Below, piece by piece: positions 1 through 8,626 of a DNA stretch of 64,000 nt. Origin of the DNA: Thermalbibacter longus. Lineage in GTDB: Bacteria > Chloroflexota > Chloroflexia > Thermomicrobiales > Thermomicrobiaceae. Every line of letters starts with the position of its first letter. Positions within the stretch are counted from its first letter, which is position 1. Position numbers and translations under genes: made by a program. The notes beneath the pieces are model-generated. The model saw nothing but the letters and a program-made list of their open reading frames with translations. It had not been told where the DNA came from and searched no databases. The stretch is taken from contig NZ_JAMSLR010000013.1 in the NCBI RefSeq assembly GCF_023806485.1, positions 1,045 through 65,044 on the forward strand. The letters run 5' to 3'.

Positions 1-89
1 GGTCAGAGCAGGCCAGGGTAGCAAAGGACCTTCGTTAGACAACGTCGTGAGTTCACCCGCCAGGCGATGAGACAGGTGCGCCGCGCCGC

Positions 90-1481
90 TCACGAGGGCG
101 GATCGCCCGGAGGCCCGGCACGTTCCGCCTGGTCTGCGTTGCGGACGGCAGCTCCATCATCGCTCCCTCGGCCCCAGGCGAGCGCCAGGTGGGCGATCGG
201 GCACTCGTAGCAGCGGAGCTGGCGGCACCCGGCGTAGTAGAGGTGGAGCAGGCCCTGCTCGGCCCGGGCTGTCGGCACGCGGAGCCGGTGGGGGCCACAG
301 ATCTGCTCGGCTGTCCGGCGCACGATCGCGTTGCCGCGGCCGGCTGGGAGCCTGGCCCAGAGCTCGCCGGCTGCACAGACCAGCTCCTCCTGCTGCACGG
401 CCTCGCCGTAGGCCAGCGCGAACGGCGCCACCACGTTGACCACGATCTCGTGCGCGCGATCCTGCCCGAGGTAGGGGTTGTCTCGCGCCAGCCAGCTCCG
501 GAGGGCTAGCGCTGCGTCCGGCTGGAGCAGGCGGCTCAGGAGCGCGGGCAGCAGCCCCTGGTCGTCCCTGGCGAGCAGCCAGGCCAGGGCGAGGAGCCGG
601 CGGAGCGGGTGGTTGGCTGGCCGCTGGCGGTGCAGCCGCCAGGCGGTCGGAGCCAGCTCCAGCCCTCGCCAGGCTCCGCCGTGCGCCTGCCATGCCTGCT
701 CGACCGCGCGCGCCTCGCGTGGGCTCAACCCGGCCAGCTCCTGGTCGGCCGGTGAGAGCGGCAGGAACCCGGCGACGCCGAGCAGGAGTCCAGCCGCTCG
801 TCGCCAGCGCTCGTCTGTCGACCGGCCGGCCACCCGGCTATCCAGGTGGTCGTAGGGCAAGCGCTCGGCGATCGCCCGCATGCCCTCGCGGTTACGGCTA
901 TAGCCGAGGGCATCGAGCAGGAGCCAGTAGAGCGTCTGGGCGGGTGGCTCCAGGGCGAGCCGGGCCGCGATCCGCGCGACTTTGTCTGCTAGCCGCGCGT
1001 CACCGGCCGCTTCCCAGACCTGGATCAGGCGCTCCGGCGCAGCGGCGGCGACCTGCGGCGCGCAGTAGTCGAAGCCGATGGCGCCGAGCGGGCGCAGGCC
1101 GGACAGCGCCGGGAAGCTCGCCAGCGGTCCGGGTAGGCAGGTGCTCAAGACCAGCGTCGGCACGCGCTCGCCAGTACGGCGCCGGACAGGCTGGCCCAGG
1201 TCGTCCTCGAGCACCACATGCAGGGTGACCCGGTCGTAGGCTGGATCCAGGTGGTGGCCGTGGGCGAGCCAGTCGGATGCGCGCCGGTGTAGCTCGACGT
1301 CGCCGCTGACCAGCCGGCCGTCGAGCTCGAGCAGCGCGCCGGTGAAGTCGGGGCCCTCGGCGTGGGTCCAGACCCCGCGGTAGACCACGCGCAGCGTGTG
1401 CCCCTCGCTCGTCCGCAGCTCGGGAGCGAGCCACTGGGCGTTCCAGACCTGAGCCAGCAGCAGTTCGGACTCCTCCGCCAT
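90..1481 (-). CDS. DUF2851 family protein
   Basis: A 463-residue protein recognised as DUF2851, a family of unknown function common in Chloroflexota and Bacteroidota. The N-terminal half carries the family pattern of an early Gln-Trp stretch, GPDF (about residue 43) and GDVELHRRASDW (about 60-71). The C-terminal part has CGPHRLRVPTAR near residue 392 and a Cys cluster CRQLRCYEC near 420, which could bind metal (inference). No signal peptide or membrane segment is seen, so it is probably cytoplasmic. It lies 144 bases downstream of two small same-strand genes and may be cotranscribed with them. Its ribosome binding site is weak. Confidence 0.8.
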   Translation of the reverse strand: MAEESELLLAQVWNAQWLAPELRTSEGHTLRVVYRGVWTHAEGPDFTGALLELDGRLVSGDVELHRRASDWLAHGHHLDPAYDRVTLHVVLEDDLGQPVRRRTGERVPTLVLSTCLPGPLASFPALSGLRPLGAIGFDYCAPQVAAAAPERLIQVWEAAGDARLADKVARIAARLALEPPAQTLYWLLLDALGYSRNREGMRAIAERLPYDHLDSRVAGRSTDERWRRAAGLLLGVAGFLPLSPADQELAGLSPREARAVEQAWQAHGGAWRGLELAPTAWRLHRQRPANHPLRRLLALAWLLARDDQGLLPALLSRLLQPDAALALRSWLARDNPYLGQDRAHEIVVNVVAPFALAYGEAVQQEELVCAAGELWARLPAGRGNAIVRRTAEQICGPHRLRVPTARAEQGLLHLYYAGCRQLRCYECPIAHLALAWGRGSDDGAAVRNADQAERAGPPGDPPS

Positions 1482-1625
1482 CGCGGCGGCATTGTCGCCG
1501 CGCAGCGCGCACAGCGCAATCGCTGTGCCACTGGCTGAAGGCCCGCATGCTCCGACCGGCGGGTGGTTCCCTGGTGAGCTCGTGCTCCCGGGCGCTGGGT
1601 GTTTCCGCCTGGGGGTACGCTATCG

Positions 1626-1913
1626 CTAGAGGTCGGTAAGGCCGGCGTCGTGGATGTGGTAATCGACGTGGCGGAATGCCTCGCTCAGGTCGAGCAGGGC
1701 ATCGCGAAACGCCTCTAGATCGTGTGCCTCGAGGAGGCGGGGGACGATCTCCCCGTAGATCTCGGAGAGTGCCTCGGCGATATCGACGAGTGCGTGAGCA
1801 ACAGCTTCAGCGCGAGCGGGATCGAGCAGCTCTCCCTTTTCGAGGAAGGCAACGAGCTTACCCCGCAGAAAGCTGTCGCGGAGGCGCTCGTAATCATGCG
1901 CGGTGATGCTCAT
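1626..1913 (-). CDS. small acidic hypothetical protein, second gene of an overlapping pair
   Basis: A 95-residue acidic protein rich in Glu, Asp, Ala and Leu, predicted mostly helical, ending with His-rich HVDYHIHDAG. I do not recognise the family. Its ATG overlaps the TGA of the upstream gene by four bases. A strong AGAGGAGG ribosome site lies inside that gene, so the two are very probably translationally coupled. It has no signal peptide or membrane segment. Antitoxin-like size and coupling are noted, but nothing shows that role. Confidence 0.6.
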   Translation of the reverse strand: MSITAHDYERLRDSFLRGKLVAFLEKGELLDPARAEAVAHALVDIAEALSEIYGEIVPRLLEAHDLEAFRDALLDLSEAFRHVDYHIHDAGLTDL

Positions 1914-2158
1914 CCGTGTTCCTCCTCTGGGGTAGGACAGTAGCGTTGGGCAAAGTGCCAGGCCGTCTCGAGTTGCCGTTCGAAGGTGGCAATTTCCCGC
2001 AGGATACTACTCCTATGTTCGGCGCGACCCAGCTTTGCGTAGTGTTCGGATCGTCGCCTTTCCAAGCTGCGAATCGTTCGCCAGATACTGCGTGGACCAT
2101 GGCGCGCAAGTTGCCTCTCGAGCTGCCGCGCAAATGCGGGATCTGGATAATCGTCCAT
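1910..2158 (-). CDS. small basic hypothetical protein, first gene of an overlapping pair
   Basis: An 82-residue basic protein rich in Arg and His, with a central helical stretch containing RRRSEHYAKLGRAEHRSS and an acidic tail. I do not recognise a family. The stop overlaps the start of the 95-residue acidic partner as ATGA. A basic protein beside an acidic one suggests the products may bind each other (inference). Base composition is a little lower in GC than the flanking genes. Confidence 0.55.
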   Translation of the reverse strand: MDDYPDPAFARQLERQLARHGPRSIWRTIRSLERRRSEHYAKLGRAEHRSSILREIATFERQLETAWHFAQRYCPTPEEEHG

Positions 2159-2238
2159 GCAAAAGGAGCCCTCTTATGCCCACCTCCGGCAACGCCAAGC
2201 GTGCATCTGCCGCGTTTCAATGTCAAGAGTCGTTGTCT

Positions 2239-2994
2239 TCACATCCAGGCGCCGCCGTTGGGGCTGATCACCTGCCCGGTCACGAACTCCGCCTCGTCCG
2301 ACGCCAGGTACACCGCCAGCCAGGCGACGTCCTCCGGCATCCCGATCCGCGGCCAGAGGACGGCCCGGCGTGACTCTTCCTGCCCGCGCGCTCGCGACAT
2401 CTCGGTGTCGATCAGCCCCGGCGCGATCGCGTTCACGTTGATCCGGTGCGGAGCCAGCTCCTTGGCGAGCGACTTGGTGAGGCCGAGCACGCCGGCCTTG
2501 GCGGCCGCATAGGGGATGCTGCCAGCCGTCCCGGCCAAGCCGGTGATCGAGGACAGGTTGATGATGCTGCCCCGTCCCTGCTCGATCATCAGCGGCACCA
2601 CGGCCTGGCAGCAGAGGAAGACGCTCGTCAGGTCGACGCGCAGGAAGCGCTCCCACTCCTCGAGCGAGAGCTCGAGCAGCGTCTTACCGGTGCCGCCGAT
2701 GGCCGCGTTGTTGACCAGCACGTCGACCCCGCCGAAGGCCTCGCGGGCCAGCGCTACCATCTCGGCCACCGCTCCAGGATCGGAGACATCGCCCTGGTGA
2801 AAGGCGACGTGCCCGGTCGCAGCGGGCAGGCGCAAGCGGGCACGCTCGAGGAGTTCGGCCTGGATATCGTTGGCTAGCACGCGGGCGCCTTCCTGCAGGA
2901 AGGCGGTGGCGATGGCCAGTCCGATCCCCCGGCCGGCGCCGGTGACGATCGCGCGCTTACCGGCCAAGCGGCCGAGAAGAACTGACCGGGTCAT
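2239..2994 (-). CDS. SDR family NAD(P)-dependent oxidoreductase
   Basis: A 251-residue classical short-chain dehydrogenase/reductase, like glucose 1-dehydrogenase or 3-oxoacyl-ACP reductase. Visible are the Rossmann motif TGAGRGIG (18-25), the structural NNAA (95-98) and the catalytic Ser149, Tyr162 and Lys166 (YAAAK). The substrate cannot be read from sequence. I chose the ATG at 2994 because AGGGGCGGA lies just upstream; an alternative start at 3018 adds eight residues. Either start overlaps the 3' end of the upstream polysaccharide deacetylase (38 bases for the chosen start), so the two are cotranscribed and coupled. Confidence 0.85.
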   Translation of the reverse strand: MTRSVLLGRLAGKRAIVTGAGRGIGLAIATAFLQEGARVLANDIQAELLERARLRLPAATGHVAFHQGDVSDPGAVAEMVALAREAFGGVDVLVNNAAIGGTGKTLLELSLEEWERFLRVDLTSVFLCCQAVVPLMIEQGRGSIINLSSITGLAGTAGSIPYAAAKAGVLGLTKSLAKELAPHRINVNAIAPGLIDTEMSRARGQEESRRAVLWPRIGMPEDVAWLAVYLASDEAEFVTGQVISPNGGAWM

Positions 2995-3829
2995 AGATCC
3001 GCCCCTGACGCCCCTCATCCGGGTTCTCGCGCACGTGCTGCGCCCAGTACTCGGCCACCTCGCTGCCGGTCGCGAACCAGACGTGAGGGAAGCTCCGGAT
3101 GAAGTCGATCACCTGCTGAAGCATCAGCACTCGGCCCGGCCGGCCGATGAGCTGCGGGTGCATGGTCAGATTGAACAGCCCGCCGTAGTGATAGATGCCG
3201 CGGAATTCCTCCGTCCACGCCTGGTATGCCACCGCCGCGGGCTGGATGGGCCGCGAGCCGGGGCCGGAGCGAAAGAGAAAGAAGGGCGCGTCATCGAGCA
3301 GCCACTGCACTGGCAGCTCGATGATCTCGGTATCTGGATGCTGCCAGGGGAGAAAGTGGCTCATCAGGTTCGAGGAGTAGCGAAAGCCGTGCTCCTTGAG
3401 GAGCTGGAGCGTATTGGCCGAGAACTCCCAGGCCGGCGAGCGGTAGCCGCGGGGCGCTTCGCCGGTGATCCGCCGGAGCGCCTCGATGCCCTTGACCAGC
3501 ACCTCGGCCTCCTGCTCGCGGGTCAGCTCGGTCGGCCGCTCGTGCAGGTAGCCGTGGTGCGCGAGCTCGTGCCCCTGGTCGCGGATAGCCTCGATGATGT
3601 CCGGGTGCTGCTCGACCGTCCACCCCGGGACGAAGAACGTGGCCTTGATGTCGTTCTGGCGCAGGAGTTGGAGGATCAGGGGCGTACCGACCCGGGCACC
3701 GTAGGTGCCGTGCGAGAGCATGCCCGGCTTGTTCAGGTTCTCCAGAGACCCGGCCAGCCAGAGCGTCTCCGCGTCGAGATCGAACGTCAGCATCACGGCG
3801 CACTGCGCGCCATCCTTCCAGCGGCCCAC
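2957..3829 (-). CDS. polysaccharide deacetylase family protein
   Basis: A 290-residue NodB-homology (carbohydrate esterase 4) protein of the type often annotated as PuuE/HpPgdA-like. It has the catalytic Asp motif TFDLDAE (15-21), the metal ligands H92 and H96 in HHGYLHE, and the RSPAWEF motif. No signal peptide is present, which suggests a cytoplasmic amide or imide hydrolase rather than a cell-wall enzyme (inference). The 3' end overlaps the SDR gene that follows. A 247-base gap separates it from the divergent gene at 4077. Confidence 0.8.
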   Translation of the reverse strand: MGRWKDGAQCAVMLTFDLDAETLWLAGSLENLNKPGMLSHGTYGARVGTPLILQLLRQNDIKATFFVPGWTVEQHPDIIEAIRDQGHELAHHGYLHERPTELTREQEAEVLVKGIEALRRITGEAPRGYRSPAWEFSANTLQLLKEHGFRYSSNLMSHFLPWQHPDTEIIELPVQWLLDDAPFFLFRSGPGSRPIQPAAVAYQAWTEEFRGIYHYGGLFNLTMHPQLIGRPGRVLMLQQVIDFIRSFPHVWFATGSEVAEYWAQHVRENPDEGRQGRIYDPVSSSRPLGR

Positions 3830-4076
3830 GGTTAACCTCCCTCCGCCGGCTGCGTTTGCCCGCGCGCGTCCATCCTAGCAGCCTGACCGGTGGGCGCAAG
3901 GGCGGGCTCGCCGCCGGCCGATCACAGGCAGACCTGGGGGAAGGAATCGCGCCAGTTAACTCCTCCTCGCTCAGGGCGCGGTCGTACCCTTGCAATGCCG
4001 GCTCGCCTCTACCGTTGTACAATCCCGCCTATACTAACCGGATCCGAGCCACTATGCCGGTGAGAGGAGGAATACG

Positions 4077-4580
4077 ATGCGATCTCGCGATGTGCTCGAC
4101 TTGCTGGCAGCGTCCGGCCCGTTCGCTAGCTATGCCGAGCGCGTCATGCTCTATGGCCGGTTCGTCGGCTCCTGGGACGTCGAAGCGACCTGGTACGACA
4201 GCGAAGAGGTTCGCCGGAGTACGGGCGAGTGGCACTTTGCCTGGGTGCTCGGCGGGCGTGGGGTTCAGGACGTGCTCTACGGTGCCGGTGCGCCACCGGA
4301 CAGGTTCGGCACGACGCTGCGCTGCTACGATCCGGAGAAGGATGCCTGGCACATCGCCTGGATGCAGCCGGCGAGCGGCGAGTTCGTCTATCTCCAGGGC
4401 CGGCAGGTCGGCGACGACATCGTGCAAGAGGTCCTCTTCCCCGTAGCCGGCGGCCAATGCGAGCGCTGGCGGTTCACCGAGATCGCGCCGGACTCCTTCC
4501 GCTGGCTCGGAGAGGTGTCGAAGGACGGCGGGGCAACCTGGGAGCTAGTGCAGGAGATGCGCGCCCGTCGCCGCGCGTAG
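4077..4580 (+). CDS. hypothetical protein, DUF1579-like beta-barrel
   Basis: A 167-residue protein with alternating aromatic beta-strand patterns: YGRFVGSWDVEATWYDS near residue 25, then GEWHFAWVLGGRGVQDV and SFRWLGEVSKDGG. This resembles small lipocalin-like or DUF1579-type barrels. The function is unknown. GAGAGGAGG precedes the ATG. TATACT at 4030-4035 and TACAAT at 4018-4023 are -10-like boxes upstream, but neither has a convincing -35 partner. Confidence 0.6.
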   Translation: MRSRDVLDLLAASGPFASYAERVMLYGRFVGSWDVEATWYDSEEVRRSTGEWHFAWVLGGRGVQDVLYGAGAPPDRFGTTLRCYDPEKDAWHIAWMQPASGEFVYLQGRQVGDDIVQEVLFPVAGGQCERWRFTEIAPDSFRWLGEVSKDGGATWELVQEMRARRRA

Positions 4581-4667
4581 CCGCGGTTGCCGGCCATACC
4601 GCGTTGCCGAGGGAGATGCGCTCCGAGGTCATTACTCTAGAGATCCTTAGAATTAAGGAGGTGGATC

Positions 4668-5510
4668 ATGAGTCGCCGTTTCCAGCTCGTCGATGTCTTT
4701 CACGAGCAGCAGTTCTCCGGTAACCCGCTCGCCGTGATTCTCGATGCCGAGGGGCTATCCACTGAGGAGATGCAGCGGATCGCTCGCTGGCTGAATCTGT
4801 CGGAGACAGCCTTCCTCTTGCCGCCGACGGCCAGGGATGCCGACTATCGCGTCCGCATCTTCACGTTGGAGCGCGAGATGCCGTTCGCCGGCCACCCGAC
4901 GCTGGGGAGTTGCCATGCCTGGCTCGCAGCCGGTGGCATGCCGCGGAGCGCCGACGAGATCGTGCAGGAATGCGGGGTGGGGCTCGTTCGGGTCCGCCGG
5001 CAGCAGGGTCTCCTGTCGTTCGCCGCGCCGCCCCTCATCCGCAGTGGCCCCGTCGATGAGCCCACGCTTCGCACGATCGAGACGGTTCTCCAGCTCGACC
5101 GGTCACGCTTCGTCGATGTCCAGTGGGTGGATAACGGGCCGGGCTGGGTCGGCGTCCTCCTCGCGTCGGCAGAAGAGGTGCTGGCCCTCGATCCGCTCCG
5201 GCAGTTCCCGACCCGCGTCGATATCGGCGTCGTTGGCCCGTACCCGCCCGGTAGCCCGGTTGCATTCGAGCTACGCACGTTCTTCAGCGACCACAAGGGC
5301 GGTATCGTCGAAGATCCGGTCACGGGCAGCTTCAACGCGTCGGCCGCGCAGTGGCTCCTCGCCTCCGGCCGTGCGCGGGTACCGTATGTCGCTTCCCAGG
5401 GGACGCGCCTCGGACGCTCCGGCCGGGTCGTGATCGATCAGGACGGCGAGGGCACCGTCTGGGTCGGCGGGAAGACGACCACGTGCTTTGCCGGCGAGTA
5501 CGTGCTCTAG
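4668..5510 (+). CDS. PhzF family isomerase/epimerase-like protein
   Basis: A 280-residue PhzF-fold protein. The N-terminal motifs [14 protein letters not shown] and LSETAFLL, the conserved [12 protein letters not shown] (about residue 72-83), and [15 protein letters not shown] (about 214-228) define the two-domain fold of diaminopimelate-epimerase type. Without other phenazine genes this is not evidence of phenazine synthesis; most members have unknown substrates. The start is well fixed by AAGGAGGTGGATC directly before ATG. It is monocistronic, with 255 bases to parA. Confidence 0.85.
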   Translation: MSRRFQLVDVFHEQQFSGNPLAVILDAEGLSTEEMQRIARWLNLSETAFLLPPTARDADYRVRIFTLEREMPFAGHPTLGSCHAWLAAGGMPRSADEIVQECGVGLVRVRRQQGLLSFAAPPLIRSGPVDEPTLRTIETVLQLDRSRFVDVQWVDNGPGWVGVLLASAEEVLALDPLRQFPTRVDIGVVGPYPPGSPVAFELRTFFSDHKGGIVEDPVTGSFNASAAQWLLASGRARVPYVASQGTRLGRSGRVVIDQDGEGTVWVGGKTTTCFAGEYVL

Positions 5511-5692
5511 GCGCCGGGCCGCTCTAGTGCTACCCTCGCCTGGCTGATCCAGCCTCGGCCGCGAGCGTCGAGCGCGGCTGGCTCCTGACCTGTATCGCCA
5601 GGCGAGCTGGTGGCCAGATGGGCAAGACCCGGCGCGCACGTCGCAAGCGATCGGCGGGCGGTGCGCGGTGTCCTGAGAGGAGGCGTGCCCGC

Positions 5693-5722
5693 TGGACACA
5701 ACCTGCCCGGTTCTGGTAGGCT
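5693..5722 (+). promoter_or_regulatory. candidate promoter for parAB
   Basis: TGGACA at 5693-5698 and TAGGCT at 5717-5722 are separated by 18 bases, a moderate match to the housekeeping sigma consensus. The predicted transcript would begin about 35 bases before the parA ATG. Confidence 0.35.
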
Positions 5723-5732
5723 ACAGAGGCGA

Positions 5733-5744
5733 CTGTACGTACAG
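5733..5744. promoter_or_regulatory. perfect 12-bp palindrome upstream of parA
   Basis: CTGTACGTACAG reads identically on both strands and lies between the candidate -10 box and the parA start. It is placed like an operator; ParA or ParB autoregulation is possible but not shown. It does not resemble the parS consensus. Confidence 0.4.
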
Positions 5745-5765
5745 ATTCGCAGGGGGACGATCTCG

Positions 5766-6548
5766 ATGACGCCGGCTGTCGCCTTCTTCAACCAGAAGGG
5801 TGGGACTGCCAAGACCACCAGCACCCTCAACGTCGGGGCCGCCATGGCCGAGCAGGGGCTCCGCGTCCTCGCCTTCGACCTCGATCCCCAGGCTAGCCTG
5901 ACGATGGCGCTCGGCATCGATGTCCAATCGCTCCCGCTCTCCGTCTACGACCTGCTGGTCGACGAGGCGGTCACGCTGGCCGAGGTGGCACAACCCACCC
6001 GCATCCCCGGGTTCGACCTCGTGCCGAGCCACCCAGACCTCGCGGCCGCCGAGCTGGAGCTGCTGAGCGAGCTGGAGCGCGAGCGCAAGCTGAGCCTCAA
6101 GCTCCAGGCCTCCCAGCCCCTCCCGTACGACGTGGTGTTGATCGATAGCCCGCCGGCGCTCAACATCCTCAGCATCAACATCCTGGTGGCTGCCGACGCG
6201 CTGGTCATCCCGATCGAGCCTCACCCGCTCTCGTTGATGGTGCTGCGCCGGCTGTTCGAGACCGTCAACCGGGTGCGCCGGCTCAACCCGCGGCTCGAGG
6301 TGCTGGGTTTCCTGCCCACGAAAGTGCACCACTCGTCGCGCCTGGCGGCCGACATGCTGGCGACGCTGCGCGAGCAGTTCCCGGACTTGCCGCTCTTGCC
6401 CCCGATCCCGCTCTCGGTCAAGGGAGCCGAGTCGGTGGCCGAGCACAGCTCGATCCTGCAGTACCAGCCGCGATCCTCGCTGGCCGCGGCCTACCGGCAG
6501 GCGGCGGCCGAGATCGCTCGACGCGTAGGGAGCCCCAGCCATGTCTGA
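5766..6548 (+). CDS. parA: ParA/Soj family chromosome-partitioning ATPase
   Basis: A 260-residue ParA-type ATPase that acts with ParB in chromosome origin segregation. The deviant Walker A motif KGGTAKTT carries both the signature Lys11 and Lys16. Walker B lies in FDLDPQASL, and VLIDSPPAL is the A' motif region. The ATG at 5766 follows AGGGGGA and removes a non-homologous upstream extension. parB follows with an 8-base overlap, so the pair is one operon. Confidence 0.92.
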   Translation: MTPAVAFFNQKGGTAKTTSTLNVGAAMAEQGLRVLAFDLDPQASLTMALGIDVQSLPLSVYDLLVDEAVTLAEVAQPTRIPGFDLVPSHPDLAAAELELLSELERERKLSLKLQASQPLPYDVVLIDSPPALNILSINILVAADALVIPIEPHPLSLMVLRRLFETVNRVRRLNPRLEVLGFLPTKVHHSSRLAADMLATLREQFPDLPLLPPIPLSVKGAESVAEHSSILQYQPRSSLAAAYRQAAAEIARRVGSPSHV

Positions 6549-7608
6549 AGCGCGCCCGCTCCATGAGCCAGCCCCATCGCTGCGACCGATCCACGGTGAC
6601 CAGGCGACCACCGGCAGCCAGCCGCTGCGCCGGCGCCGCCGCTTCACGGTAGACGCCCTCTTCGCCGATACCTCGCCGCGGGCAGTCGGCACGCGCGAGC
6701 TGGCGACGGCGAAAGAGATCCGGCTGGATCGCATCGAGCCCGACCCCGACCAGCCACGACGCTCCTTCGATGAGGAGCGGCTGGAGGAGCTGGCGGCTTC
6801 GATCCGTCTCGAGGGGGTGCTCCAGCCGATCGCGGTGCGCTACGACGCCGAGCGCGACCGCTACGTGATCATCCACGGCGAGCGTCGCTGGCGGGCGGCT
6901 CAGCTCGCTGGGCTGGAGAGCATCCCGGCGATCGTTCGCGAGGTGGGCGATGAGCAGCGGCTGATCCAGCAGCTTATGGAGAACATCCTGCGCGAGGATC
7001 TGAACGCGCTGGATCGGGCCGCCGCGCTGCGCCGGTTGAAGCGGCAGATGGGCGACGCGCCCTGGGAGCAGGTGGCCGAGGCGGTCGGGATCAAGCGCAG
7101 CCGGCTGTTCCAGCTCCTGAGCACCGAGAAGCTGCCAGAGCCGGTGCAGGCCGAGATCCGCGCCGGCCGACTCTCGGAGAAGCAGAGCCGCCCGCTGCAC
7201 GGCTTGCCGGAGCGGGCACAGGCGGCGCTAGCCGAGCTGATCGTCGAGGACGGGCTCGAGCAGCGAGAGATCGAGCGGCTGGCCAGGGCGCTGCGCGCGA
7301 ACCCCGCGCTGGCGCAGGAAGACGACGGCGCGCTGCGCGAGCAGCTCCGCCGCATGCGGGCAACGCTCGCCGCCGGTCAGGTTCGCCGGGGCCGCCTGGC
7401 CGAGCCGGCGGCCCGGCCAGGCTCGCCGCAGCCAGCGAGTGCCGCCAGACCGGCCATAGCCGCGCTGGAGCAGGCCAGGGCGCTCGGGGAGACACTGGCC
7501 CGGCTGGAGATCGCCCATCTGGCCGACGACGAGCGTGCCCGGCTGGCCGCTGGGCTGCGCGGCCTGGCCCAGCAGGTCCGCCGGACGCTGCGCGCGCTGG
7601 AAGACTGA
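6541..7608 (+). CDS. parB: ParB/Spo0J family partition protein
   Basis: A 355-residue ParB homologue. The N-domain has IRLDRIEPDPDQPRRSF and the CTP/arginine-patch motif GERRWRAAQLAGL. NILREDLNALDRA follows, then a helix-turn-helix around EQVAEAVGIKRSRLFQLL (about residue 179-196). The C-terminus is Ala/Arg-rich and probably mediates dimerisation. The ATG lies inside the parA 3' end. No 16-bp parS-like site was noticed in this window. A 9-bp perfect hairpin follows the stop. Confidence 0.92.
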   Translation: MSEARPLHEPAPSLRPIHGDQATTGSQPLRRRRRFTVDALFADTSPRAVGTRELATAKEIRLDRIEPDPDQPRRSFDEERLEELAASIRLEGVLQPIAVRYDAERDRYVIIHGERRWRAAQLAGLESIPAIVREVGDEQRLIQQLMENILREDLNALDRAAALRRLKRQMGDAPWEQVAEAVGIKRSRLFQLLSTEKLPEPVQAEIRAGRLSEKQSRPLHGLPERAQAALAELIVEDGLEQREIERLARALRANPALAQEDDGALREQLRRMRATLAAGQVRRGRLAEPAARPGSPQPASAARPAIAALEQARALGETLARLEIAHLADDERARLAAGLRGLAQQVRRTLRALED

Positions 7609-7611
7609 CTC

Positions 7612-7638
7612 GCCGGGCGGCAGGAGAGACCGCCCGGC
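7612..7638 (+). terminator. hairpin after parB
   Basis: Perfect 9-bp arms GCCGGGCGG and CCGCCCGGC around a 9-base loop begin three bases after the parB stop. There is no T-run, so it may be a weak or factor-assisted terminator. It lies between two convergent operons. Confidence 0.5.
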
Positions 7639-7852
7639 TGTCCCCGCCGGAGAGCTGGCTCCTGGCCGCTAGCCATGCGCTGCCCCGGGTTCACGACGCC
7701 TGGCTACTCACTAGCCGTGGCAGTCTCCCGACGACATCGAGCACAGGGCTGGAGCGGCGCGCTCGACTCGGGGAGCCGGTCTAGATGCCGACTACAGCAG
7801 TCCCGCGCCAGCGCTCGCCGGCATGCCGGAGAAGACTCGGGTACCGGGATCC

Positions 7853-8623
7853 TCAGCGGCGCGCCAGGACTTCGCGGAGCGGCCGGACCTCCACGCCCGC
7901 CTGGGTCAGCCGCTCCCGCACACGCCGGGCGATGTCCGGCGCGTTGGGCGCGTCGCCGTGGATGCAGATCGTCTGCACCTGGGCATGCAGGTCAGTCCCG
8001 TCCACCGTCCGGATGCGCCCTTCGAGCGCCAGCTCCTCGGCGCGCCGGGCGACCTCGTCTGGATCCCAGGCCTGCTTGCGCCGCTCCAGCACGAGTTGCC
8101 CCTGCGCGTTGTAGTTGAGGTCGACATATCCTTCCGCCGCGTGGGGCACGCCGACCGCAGCCGCAGCGCGGGGAGCGATCTCGCCCATCATCACCAGGGC
8201 CACGTCGTCGCCGAGCGCCTTGATCGCCCGGCAGAGCGCCTCGCACAGCTCCTGATTCTGGGAGCACATGACGTAGAAGGCGCCGTGCGGCTTCACGTGC
8301 TGGAGGCGCGAGCCGGCCGCCTGGGCGAAGGCCTGGAGTGCCCCGGCCTGGTAGAGCGTGTACTCGTACACCTCCTCGGGGCTCACGTCCATGCGCCGGC
8401 GGCCGAACCCCAGCAGGTCGGGGAACGCCACGTGGGCCCCGATGCCAACTCCGTGCTCGACCGCCAGCCGGACGGTCTCGCGCATCGTCGCCGGGTCGCC
8501 AGCGTGCCAGCCGCAGGCGATGTTGGCCGAGGTGATCAACGGCATCAGGGCCGCGTCGTTGCCGAGCGTCCAGCGCCCGAAGCTCTCGCCCATGTCGCAG
8601 TTGATGTCGATCGCGCGGGCCAT
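7853..8623 (-). CDS. pxpA: LamB/YcsF family protein, 5-oxoprolinase subunit PxpA
   Basis: A 256-residue PxpA (LamB/YcsF) protein. It has the family start INCDMGESFGRW, SANIACGWHAGDP, HPHGAFY-like KPHGAFYVM and the C-terminal VQTICIHGDAPNA. In characterised PxpABC the three subunits together hydrolyse 5-oxoproline using ATP. Here PxpA is the last gene, three bases after a carboxyltransferase subunit. That subunit looks more like urea carboxylase than KipA, so the real substrate may differ (inference). It is cytoplasmic. Confidence 0.88.
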   Translation of the reverse strand: MARAIDINCDMGESFGRWTLGNDAALMPLITSANIACGWHAGDPATMRETVRLAVEHGVGIGAHVAFPDLLGFGRRRMDVSPEEVYEYTLYQAGALQAFAQAAGSRLQHVKPHGAFYVMCSQNQELCEALCRAIKALGDDVALVMMGEIAPRAAAAVGVPHAAEGYVDLNYNAQGQLVLERRKQAWDPDEVARRAEELALEGRIRTVDGTDLHAQVQTICIHGDAPNAPDIARRVRERLTQAGVEVRPLREVLARR

Positions 8624-8626
8624 GGC

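Noticed and set aside
4668-5510. PhzF gene considered as evidence of phenazine production
   Set aside because: No other phz genes are present; most PhzF-fold proteins are not in phenazine pathways.
5733-5744. Palindrome considered as a parS site
   Set aside because: It is 12 bases and does not resemble the conserved 16-base parS sequence built on TGTTTCACGTGAAACA.
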